Origin: Amycolatopsis thermalba
GTDB taxonomy: Bacteria > Actinomycetota > Actinomycetes > Mycobacteriales > Pseudonocardiaceae
Direction of reading: 5' to 3'
DNA: 64,000 bases
NCBI RefSeq assembly: GCF_003385215.1
Contig: NZ_PQHW01000019.1
Span: forward strand, 1-64,000
Shown here piece after piece: positions 57,411 to 64,000 of the stretch (its first letter is position 1; every line of letters begins with the position of its first letter). A model generated the notes under the pieces. It had not been told where the DNA came from and searched no databases. It saw only the letters and a program-made list of their open reading frames with translations. A program made the position numbers and the translations under genes.

Positions 57411-57813
57411 ATGACGAACGAGACAGTGCGCAAGTGCCTGGTGATCTACGGCGTGATGAGCGGCGTCGTGCTGGCGACGGTGGCCGTCGTCGCGCTCACC
57501 GGCGGCGAGGTGAACACGTTCATGTGGGTGCGGGCGGTCCTGCTGCTGCTGGCCGCTCCCCTGTTCCAGTGGATGGCCGCGCGCGGGAGCTACGCGGCTG
57601 CGGGCCGTGACCACGATCCTGCCGGTCGCGATCGTCGCGGTCGATCTGATCCCGGGTGTCTGCCCGGTCTGGTACGCCGCGATGCAGGGTGCGTCGGCGG
57701 TGCCGCTGATCGCGGTCGCCGTCCTCAGCCGAAGCGGCGCAGCAGCGTCCGCACCTGCTCGGCCCGGTGGCGAGCGCCCCACAGACCGACCCGCAGCAGG
57801 GCCTCGCGGATGA
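57411..57813 (+). pseudogene. Small membrane protein gene with a frameshift
   Basis: ATG 57411 opens VRKCLVIYGVMSGVVLATVA and LLLLAAPLFQWMAARGSYA. Near 57600 the frame shifts by one base, after which TILPVAIVAVDLIPGVCPVW and [17 protein letters not shown] continue the hydrophobic protein. Together they would make a four-helix protein of about 120-130 residues. One indel at GCGG could be a real mutation or an assembly error. The 3' end converges on ppm1. Confidence 0.7.
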
Positions 57814-58495
57814 TGGCGCCGCTCATCTTCGACTGGCCGATCTCGCGCTCGGTGAAGGTGATCGGCACCTCGACCACGTCGAACCCGGTGCGGACGGTGC
57901 GCCACGCGAGGTCGATCTGGAAGCAGTAGCCGCGCGAGGCGATCTCCTCCAGCGGCAGCTTCTCCAGCACCTCCCGCCGGTAGGCGCGGAACCCGGCGGT
58001 CACGTCCTTGATCCGCACGCCGAGCGCGAGCCGCGAGTAGAGGTTGGCCGCGCGGGAGAGCAGTTCGCGGTGCTTGGGCCAGTTCACCAGGCTGCCGCCG
58101 GGCACGTACCGCGAGCCGAGCACCAGGTCGGCGTCGCCGAGGGCGTCGAGCATCCGGGGCAGGTCGTCGGGGGCGTGCGAGCCGTCGGCGTCCATCTCGA
58201 CGATCGTGCGGTAGTCGCGTTCCAGGCCCCACCGGAACCCGGCCACGTAGGCGGCGCCGAGGCCGGCCTTCTCGGTGCGGTGCAGCACGTGGACGCGGTC
58301 GTCACCGGCGGCGATCTTGTCGGCGAGCTCGCCGGTGCCGTCCGGGCTGCCGTCGTCGACGACCAGCGCGTGCACGGCGGGCAGCGCCCGGTGCAGCCGC
58401 TCCAGGACGACCGGCAGGTTGTCCCGCTCGTTGTAGGTCGGGATCACCACCAGCACCGGATCGATCGGTCGCGTCGGCCGTGGCGCGTGCGCCAT
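57725..58495 (-). CDS. ppm1: Polyprenol monophosphomannose synthase
   Basis: A 256-residue GT2 glycosyltransferase that makes polyprenyl-phosphate-mannose for lipomannan and protein mannosylation. Motifs: [36 protein letters not shown], the metal-binding MDADGSHAP, and the C-terminal [14 protein letters not shown] with [11 protein letters not shown]. In M. tuberculosis this domain is fused behind Lnt; here it is a separate gene 27 bases after lnt. Start ATG 58495. It acts at the inner membrane face with no helix of its own. Confidence 0.94.
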   Translation of the reverse strand: MAHAPRPTRPIDPVLVVIPTYNERDNLPVVLERLHRALPAVHALVVDDGSPDGTGELADKIAAGDDRVHVLHRTEKAGLGAAYVAGFRWGLERDYRTIVEMDADGSHAPDDLPRMLDALGDADLVLGSRYVPGGSLVNWPKHRELLSRAANLYSRLALGVRIKDVTAGFRAYRREVLEKLPLEEIASRGYCFQIDLAWRTVRTGFDVVEVPITFTEREIGQSKMSGAIIREALLRVGLWGARHRAEQVRTLLRRFG

Positions 58496-58522
58496 CCCCT
58501 TGTTCCTCCCCCGCGGAGAACC

Positions 58523-60109
58523 TCACTCCGCCCTGGTCGCCGTCGTGCTCGTGACCCGGGTGCGGAAGCGGAGCACGAGCCCGGCCAGGATGGCGGCGAT
58601 CGCCGCTGCGACCAGCCCGTACTCCGTCGAGGCCCCGAGTCGATCCGACAGCGTAGCCTGTGTGCGCAGCGGCACCTCCCCGACCAGGGAGGCGGCGGTG
58701 AACTGGCTGGTCGACTGCGTCACGGTGCCGTCCGGCTCGACCAGGGCGCTGACCCCGCTGGTGGCCGACACCACGACCGCGCGGCCGTGCTCGACGGCCC
58801 GCAGCCGCGCCATCGCCAGCTGCTGGTAGGTCATCTCGCTGTGCCCGTACCAGGCGTTGTTGGTGGGCAGCACGATCAGCTGGGCGCCGTCGTTGACCGC
58901 GTCGCGGGAGACGTAGTCGTAGGCGATCTCGTAGCAGATCGGCACGGCCACCCTGGTCCCGGCGATGTCGAGCACCGCGGGCGCGGTCCCGGCCCGCATG
59001 TCGCTGGTGTCGTCGACGAACGGGGTGAACCAGCGCGCGATCGACCGCGCGGGGACGAACTCGGCGAAGGGCACCAGCTCCTGCTTGCTGTAGCTCTCGC
59101 CGCGGCCGGTGACCGGGTCCCACACGAACTCGGTGTTCTGGGTGCGCTGCCCGGGTTCGCGGTAGCGGGCGCCGATCAGGGTGGGGATGCCGAGGTCGCG
59201 CACCACCTGGTCGAGCACGGGGTCGGTGGTGGTGAGGTCGGTGGCGGTCTCCGGCCACACGATCAGGTCCGGCGCGGGCACGGCGCCGGAGCGGATGCGC
59301 GCGGCCAGCACTTCGCTCTGGGCGAGGTGGTTGGCGCGCAGGGCCGGTGACTCGTTGATCAGGTCGATGCCGACGTCGGGCGCGTTGCCCTGCACGGTGG
59401 CGACGGTGCGGGTGCCGGCCTGCGCGCCGGTGCCGATCGTGGGCCACAACGCCAGCCCGGCGATCACCGGGACCACGGTGGCGATCACGGGCAGCCGCGC
59501 GGCGCGCCAGTCGCGGCGGGCGGCGTGCGCGAGCAGCGCGGCGAGGCCGAAGCCGGTCACCACGACGGCGAACCCGGTCAGTGGCGCGCCGCCGATCGCG
59601 GCGAGCGGGGTGAAGGCGCCCTCGGGCTGGCTGAACGCGACCCGGCCCCACGGGAACCCGCCGAAGGGCCACCAGCTGCGCGGGGTCTCGCTGGCGATGA
59701 TCACCGCCGCCATCCACACCAGCGCGCCGGGCAGCCGGGCGGCGACGGTGCACAGGGCGGCGGCGAGCCCGAGGTAGGCGGCCAGGGCGGCGGACAGCCC
59801 GGCCCAGGGCGCCGGGCCGAACCCGCGGCCGAGGAAGTCCTGCAGCCAGAACAGCAGCGGCAGGTACAGGCCGAGCCCGAACACGAAGCCGTAGCCCAGG
59901 CCACCCCAGAACCGCCGTCCCCGCAGCACCAGGCCGAGCCCGGCGAACCCGAGCGGCGCGAGCCACCACAGGTCGCGGGGCGCGAAGGCGAGGTAGAAGA
60001 CGAACCCGGACGCCGCGGCGAGCGCCAGGCGCAGCAGCCACGGCCGCCAGGCCCGCTTCTTCCGGGGAGGTGCCGACGGTCCGGCGGATTCGGCCACAGG
60101 TGCTGCCAC
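58523..60109 (-). CDS. lnt: Apolipoprotein N-acyltransferase
   Basis: A 528-residue membrane enzyme that N-acylates lipoproteins. The start GTG 60109 gives a short polar N-terminus, then six to seven membrane helices (AAASGFVFYLAFAPRDLWWL, PFGGFPWGRVAFSQPEG). The nitrilase-like domain from ~residue 225 has the catalytic triad: Glu in LIVWPETATD, Lys in YSKQELVPFAEF and Cys in VPICYEIAYD. A final helix precedes the C-terminus. It is in one operon with ppm1 downstream and 10 bases after the amidohydrolase gene. Confidence 0.94.
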   Translation of the reverse strand: MAAPVAESAGPSAPPRKKRAWRPWLLRLALAAASGFVFYLAFAPRDLWWLAPLGFAGLGLVLRGRRFWGGLGYGFVFGLGLYLPLLFWLQDFLGRGFGPAPWAGLSAALAAYLGLAAALCTVAARLPGALVWMAAVIIASETPRSWWPFGGFPWGRVAFSQPEGAFTPLAAIGGAPLTGFAVVVTGFGLAALLAHAARRDWRAARLPVIATVVPVIAGLALWPTIGTGAQAGTRTVATVQGNAPDVGIDLINESPALRANHLAQSEVLAARIRSGAVPAPDLIVWPETATDLTTTDPVLDQVVRDLGIPTLIGARYREPGQRTQNTEFVWDPVTGRGESYSKQELVPFAEFVPARSIARWFTPFVDDTSDMRAGTAPAVLDIAGTRVAVPICYEIAYDYVSRDAVNDGAQLIVLPTNNAWYGHSEMTYQQLAMARLRAVEHGRAVVVSATSGVSALVEPDGTVTQSTSQFTAASLVGEVPLRTQATLSDRLGASTEYGLVAAAIAAILAGLVLRFRTRVTSTTATRAE

Positions 60110-60119
60110 GTGCTGAACT

Positions 60120-61730
60120 CTAGGCCGCGGAGGTGAACGCGTCGTAGAGAACCTCGCCCGCGCGGACGGTGCGCAGGCAGGCCGGCAGCGGCGCGTCCGG
60201 GTCGAGCGGCGGCAGCGCGGGCACGCGGGAGCGCGGGTCGGTGGACCAGCGCTGGACCCGGGAGTCGGGTGCGGCGACGACGAGGTCGGCGGCGTCCCAG
60301 ACGGCGTAGTGCGCGGGGGCGCCGGGGACCAGGCTGCCGGTGAGGCCGTCGGTGACGCCGGTCGCGCGGTGGCCGCCGCGGGTGTGGGCGGTGAAGGCGG
60401 CGCGGGCGGACAGTCCGGAGCCGGGTGTGCGGTGGTGGATGGCGGCACGCACGCTCTCCCACGGCTGCAGCGGGGTGACCGGGCAGTCGGAGCCGAAGGC
60501 GAGCAGGACCCCTTCGGCGGCGAGCATCGCGAACGGGTTCATGCCCGCGGCCCGCCCGGCGCCCAGCCGCCGGGCGTACATGCCCTCCGGGCCGCCCCAC
60601 AGCGCGTCGAACTGGGGCTGCATGGAGCCGGTGACGCCCCACCCGGCCAGGGCCTTCGCTTGCTCGGCGTCGATCATCTCCAGGTGTTCCAGCCGGTGGT
60701 GGCCGCCGGCCAGGGCCCGCTGGCCGACGGTCTTCTCGGCGAGCTGGAAGCCGCGGACGACCTCGGCCACCCCGGCGTCGCCGATGACGTGGAAGCCGGC
60801 CTGCAGCCCGGCTTCGGTGCACGCGATCAGGTGGGCGGCGATGGCGTCGGCGTCGAGGTAGCGGGCGCCGGTGGAGGCGGGTTCGTCGAGGTAGGGCTCG
60901 TGCAGCGCGGCGGTGCGGGAGCCCAGGGCGCCGTCGACGAACAGGTCCCCGGCGAGGCCGCGCGCGCCGAGGCGGCGGGCGGTGCCGGTGGCTTCGAGTT
61001 CGCCCCAGTAGCCGACGACCTCGGGGTGGCCGGGTTCGGCGGCCAGGGCGAGGAGGTCGGCGAGGTCGTCTTCGCCGGAGATGTCGGGCCCGGCGCACTC
61101 GTGGACGCTGACGATGCCGCGGGCCGCGGCCAGCCGGAGGAACGCTTCCTGGGCGCGGCGGCGCTGCTCGCGGGTGAGCGCGGCGCGCACCGCGCCGCGG
61201 ACGTGGTGGTGCGCGTCGCGGGTCAGGGGTCCATCGGCAGACCAGCCGGCGGCGTCGCGGGCGGTGGGGGCGAGTCCGACCAGCGCAGTGGACACCAGTG
61301 CGGAGTGGACGTCGACGCGGCTGAGGTAGACGGGCACGCCGCCGGCGGCCTCGTCGATCTCGGCGCGGCTGGGCAGCCGGGGCGTGGTCCAGGTGGTTTC
61401 GTCCCAGCCGTGGGCGATGAGGACCTCGCCGGGGCGGGCGGCGGCGCGGATCGCGGCCAGCAGCCCGGCGGCGTCGGTGATCCCGCCGAGGTCCACCCCG
61501 GCCAGGTGGAGGCCGGTGGCGGTGGCGTGCACGTGGGCGTCGACGAAGCCGGGGGCGACGAACGCGCCGTCGAGGTCTTCCACGCGGGCGTCCGGGTGGA
61601 GGGCGCGGCCGGGGCCGTCCTGGCCGATCCAGACGATCGTGCCGTCCTTGACGGCCATCGCGGTGGCGTCGGGGTTGCTGGGCGAATGGATCCGCCCGCC
61701 CAGCAGGAGCGTGGTGCTGTCGTCGGTCAC
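60120..61730 (-). CDS. YtcJ-like amidohydrolase
   Basis: A 536-residue metal-dependent amidohydrolase of the YtcJ group. The first metal site is APGFVDAHVHATATGLHLAG (HxH). Later ligands are in LSRVDVHSALVS, AGFHVIGDAGVAEV, HHRLEHLEMID and the final LAFGSDCPVTPLQPW. The N-terminal and C-terminal strands form the small barrel (TLLLGGRIHSPS, VPGAPAHYAVWDA). GTG 61730 is chosen over the frame from 61790. The substrate is unknown. It is divergent from the KamA-like gene across about 100 bp. Confidence 0.92.
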   Translation of the reverse strand: MTDDSTTLLLGGRIHSPSNPDATAMAVKDGTIVWIGQDGPGRALHPDARVEDLDGAFVAPGFVDAHVHATATGLHLAGVDLGGITDAAGLLAAIRAAARPGEVLIAHGWDETTWTTPRLPSRAEIDEAAGGVPVYLSRVDVHSALVSTALVGLAPTARDAAGWSADGPLTRDAHHHVRGAVRAALTREQRRRAQEAFLRLAAARGIVSVHECAGPDISGEDDLADLLALAAEPGHPEVVGYWGELEATGTARRLGARGLAGDLFVDGALGSRTAALHEPYLDEPASTGARYLDADAIAAHLIACTEAGLQAGFHVIGDAGVAEVVRGFQLAEKTVGQRALAGGHHRLEHLEMIDAEQAKALAGWGVTGSMQPQFDALWGGPEGMYARRLGAGRAAGMNPFAMLAAEGVLLAFGSDCPVTPLQPWESVRAAIHHRTPGSGLSARAAFTAHTRGGHRATGVTDGLTGSLVPGAPAHYAVWDAADLVVAAPDSRVQRWSTDPRSRVPALPPLDPDAPLPACLRTVRAGEVLYDAFTSAA

Positions 61731-61828
61731 GGTGTCGAGTGTGCACGATGGGTCGCGACGAAAGCATTTACGTCGTATTGTCACTTTCACCGGAAGTTTT
61801 GACGCCGCAGCGCCGACGAGGAGCAGAG

Positions 61829-63199
61829 TTGACTGCGATCCAGGAAGTCTCCCCCGCCGACACCACCGATGTCGCCGACCAGCCCTACGCCTACCGCCGC
61901 ACCGAGCTGACCGAACCGGACTGGCGCCGGTTCCCCGGGTGGCGCGAGGTGACCGAGGCGCAGTGGCGGGACGCCCAGTGGCAGCGGGTGCACTGCGTGC
62001 GCAACATCAAGCAGCTGCGGGCGGTGCTGGGCGACCTCGTCGCGGAGCGCTTCTACGACGACCTGGCCGCCGACCAGCGCGAGCTGGCGACGATGTCGAT
62101 GCTGGTGCCGCCGCAGATGCTCAACACCATGTCGGTCGAGTCGACCGAGGCGTTCTACGCCGATCCGATCCGCCGCTACATGCTGCCGGTGCGCAGCGAC
62201 CGCGACCCGGAGTGGCCCAGCCACCCGCACTCGGCGCGCGACTCGCTGCACGAGGCCGAGATGTGGGTGGTGGAGGGCCTGACCCACCGCTACCCCACCA
62301 AGGTGCTGGCCGAGCTGATCTCGACCTGCCCCCAGTACTGCGGCCACTGCACCCGGATGGACCTGGTGGGCAACTCGACCGAGCAGGTGGTCAAGCACAA
62401 GCTGGACCTCAAGCCGGCAGACCGCCAGGACGCGATGATCGGCTACCTGCGCCGCACCCCCGGGGTGCGGGACGTGGTGGTCTCCGGCGGGGACGTGGCG
62501 AACGTGCCGTGGCACCAGCTGGAGTCGTTCCTGATGCGGCTGCTGGACATCGAGACGGTGCGCGACATCCGGCTGGCGACCAAGGCGCTGGCCGGGATGC
62601 CGCAGCACTGGCTGCAGCCCAAGATCGTCGAGGGGCTGGAGCGGGTGGCCGGCACCGCGCGGCGGCGCGGGGTGAACCTGGCGATCCACACGCACGTCAA
62701 CCACGTCCAATCGGTGACGCCGCTGGTGGCCGAGGCGGCGCGGACCGCGCTGGAGGTCGGGGTGCGGGACGTGCGCAACCAGGGGGTGCTGATGCGCGGG
62801 GTGAACGCGACCCCGGCGGCGCTGCTCGATCTGTGCTTCGCGCTGCAGGGTGAGGCGAACATCCTGCCGTACTACTTCTACCTGTGCGACATGATCCCCA
62901 ACGCCGAGCACTGGCGGCTGGCGGTGTGGGAGGCGCAGGACCTGCAGCACGCGATCATGGGCTACCTGCCGGGCTACGCGACGCCCCGCATCGTGTGCGA
63001 CGTGCCCTACGTCGGGAAGCGGTGGGTGCACCAGGTCGCCGAGTACGACCGGGAGCGCGGCATCTCCTACTGGACGAAGAACTACCGCACCGGAATCGAA
63101 CACGCCGACCCCGAGGCGCTGCGCCGCCGCTACCCGTTCTACGATCCGATCTCCACGCTGCCCGAGCAGGGCCGCACCTGGTGGGCGGCGCAGGGCTGA
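61829..63199 (+). CDS. KamA-family radical SAM aminomutase
   Basis: A 456-residue radical SAM enzyme of the lysine 2,3-aminomutase family. TTG 61829 follows GAGGAG. The iron-sulfur motif CxxxCxxC is TCPQYCGHC (C167, C171, C174), followed by DVVVSGGDVANVPWHQLESF, RDIRLATKALAGMPQHW and HTHVNHVQSVTPLVAEAA. The C-terminus has PNAEHWRLAVWEAQDLQHAI. Close relatives are annotated as lysine 2,3- or glutamate 2,3-aminomutases; the amino acid used here cannot be told. It stands alone, with no EpmA/EF-P-modification gene next to it. A TATTGT -10-like box is near 61776. Confidence 0.9.
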   Translation: MTAIQEVSPADTTDVADQPYAYRRTELTEPDWRRFPGWREVTEAQWRDAQWQRVHCVRNIKQLRAVLGDLVAERFYDDLAADQRELATMSMLVPPQMLNTMSVESTEAFYADPIRRYMLPVRSDRDPEWPSHPHSARDSLHEAEMWVVEGLTHRYPTKVLAELISTCPQYCGHCTRMDLVGNSTEQVVKHKLDLKPADRQDAMIGYLRRTPGVRDVVVSGGDVANVPWHQLESFLMRLLDIETVRDIRLATKALAGMPQHWLQPKIVEGLERVAGTARRRGVNLAIHTHVNHVQSVTPLVAEAARTALEVGVRDVRNQGVLMRGVNATPAALLDLCFALQGEANILPYYFYLCDMIPNAEHWRLAVWEAQDLQHAIMGYLPGYATPRIVCDVPYVGKRWVHQVAEYDRERGISYWTKNYRTGIEHADPEALRRRYPFYDPISTLPEQGRTWWAAQG

Positions 63200-63440
63200 G
63201 CCGGACAGGCCGCGGCGATCCCGGCCCCGCGGGAGGCAGTCCACGAACGTGATTGCCGGGTAGGCGACGAACGCGGCGTGCAGGATCCCTCCGGCAGGCG
63301 GGTCGCGGCCAGTGAGCCGACGACGGCGCCGAGCGCGAGGACGCGATCAGCGGCCACACGCGGTCCCGGCGCACACGGCCGGCGCGGGCCTGGGCGACGG
63401 TGGCGGCCAGGGAGTTCACCACCATCACCGGTCGAAAGCG
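63195..63440 (-). pseudogene. Remnant of a TauE/SafE-type permease
   Basis: Minus-strand pieces in three frames: VVNSLAATVAQARAGRVRRD (TauE second-repeat motif), LALGAVVGSLAATRLPEG, and VDCLPRGRDRR at the C-terminus. Order and spacing match the C-terminal half of a sulfite exporter TauE/SafE family protein, with at least two frameshifts. It converges on the KamA-like gene. Not functional. Confidence 0.72.
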
Positions 63441-63516
63441 GCGAGGGTGCCTGGACCGTGCCCCCGGCCCGCCGGTCCTCATCCCGCCGCGGAGGCCGCA
63501 CCAGGTCCTGATACGT

Positions 63517-63812
63517 CAGCACCCGCAGCCTCTACCTCGAACCCGACGCCGTGCCGTGGTTTCCCGCCCGGTGCCGGGTCGTCGCGGTTTTCCCACTGCT
63601 GCGGGGAACTGTTGTTCGGCACCGTCGGCATCGAGCCGGAGTACCGCGGCTGCGCGCCCCTGAGGGGAATTCCAGCGGCGGTGCCAGCGGGCCTGCGTCC
63701 TGCACGCGATCCGGCTCCTCGCGACCGGCGCGACCGTGACGGCGGTCGCCTCGGCGCTCGGTTACGACACGCCGGCCGCGTGCACGGTGATGGTCCGCCG
63801 CGAGACCGGGTT
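63517..63812 (+). pseudogene. Remnant of an AraC-type regulator
   Basis: Plus-strand pieces: SLYLEPDAVPWFPARCRVVA VFPLL (end of the cupin-like sensor), ELLFGTVGIEPEYRG in the next frame, and CVLHAIRLLATGATVTAVAS ALGYDTPAACTVMVRRETG from the last helix-turn-helix. Frames change near 63600 and after a deletion near 63665-63685 that removes the first helix-turn-helix. Not functional. Confidence 0.78.
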
Positions 63813-63814
63813 CC

Positions 63815-64000
63815 TCACACGTGCCGCAGCGCCTGGTTGAGCAGGTTGCCGCTGTGGTCGAGGCAGTCGTGGCAGATCACGGCGCCGGTTTGGGCACAGC
63901 GCATGCGCGGCAGGCCGCGGGTGAAGCCGAGGAAGGTGCGCCGGTCCGTGCGGTCGCAGAATTCGCACGGCGCTCCCCCGGCCCGGACCCGGTCCAGCTC
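63815..64000 (-). CDS. C4 zinc-finger protein, 5' end outside the window
   Basis: The last 61 residues of a minus-strand gene ending at 63815. Two cysteine pairs are visible: PCEFCDRTDRR and, after TRGLPRMRCAQTGAVICHDC, the second CxxC-type pair. The pattern is like the small C4 finger of ClpX or similar proteins. The end is DHSGNLLNQALRHV. The start lies beyond base 64000, so the family cannot be assigned. Confidence 0.65.
   Translation of the reverse strand, partial: ELDRVRAGGAPCEFCDRTDRRTFLGFTRGLPRMRCAQTGAVICHDCLDHSGNLLNQALRHV

Overview
This window is chromosomal DNA of a high-GC actinomycete, most probably a member of the Pseudonocardiales such as Amycolatopsis. The grounds are a very strong G/C bias at third codon positions, many GTG and TTG starts, some apparently leaderless genes, and actinobacterial families: RbpA, a resuscitation-promoting transglycosylase, CGNR zinc-finger proteins, the DUF3090/SCO1664 pair, and separate but adjacent Ppm1 and Lnt genes. 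Genus-level assignment is inference. Bases 1-29 are a degraded Nextera adapter, so the left edge is almost certainly the end of an assembly contig.

Layout. 0-2.7 kb: a truncated S9 peptidase and the DUF3090-SCO1664 pair. 2.7-6.7 kb: a tightly coupled nine-gene envelope-stress operon (ECF sigma factor, a zinc-motif/Asp23 fusion, three more Asp23/Gls24 proteins, one unrecognised gene and three small membrane proteins ending with AmaP). 6.7-11.5 kb: HxlR regulator with divergent DHA2 exporter, DUF3097, and an NfeD-SPFH pair closed by a perfect terminator. 11.5-23.7 kb: accessory metabolism and regulation (GlxA-like AraC, MFS carriers, SGNH hydrolase, an ECF41 sigma factor coupled to a flavin oxidoreductase, patatin, SMP-30, SDR) with three gene remnants. 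23.7-28 kb: an orphan tyrosine recombinase, a BBE-type flavoprotein, a leaderless coiled-coil gene with an AT-rich promoter, and a degenerate ~130 bp tandem repeat. 28-34.2 kb: a GntR/FCD-controlled catabolic operon (ALDH, broken flavoprotein, MHS carrier, aminotransferase, MBL hydrolase). 34.2-49 kb: small enzymes and regulators, two of the window's three CGNR proteins, a DUF6196 fusion and several decayed genes.

At 49,178-49,205 there is a 28 bp XerC/XerD-type site with all the features of a chromosomal dif site. If it is genuine, the window spans the replication terminus, which would fit the unusual number of deletion scars and gene fragments (about ten). To its right are a UvrA-like self-resistance ATPase with VOC and AraC partners, then a more conserved block: GDPD, Rpf, thymidine kinase, rbpA under a sigma-R-type promoter, ppm1, lnt, a YtcJ-like amidohydrolase and a KamA-family radical SAM enzyme. 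The last 800 bp contain decayed TauE and AraC genes and a zinc-finger gene cut by the window edge.

Many genes overlap by a few bases (ATGA or GTGA junctions), so translational coupling inside operons is common. Several divergent pairs carry inverted repeats that look like operators. No tRNA, rRNA, CRISPR array or intact insertion sequence was seen.
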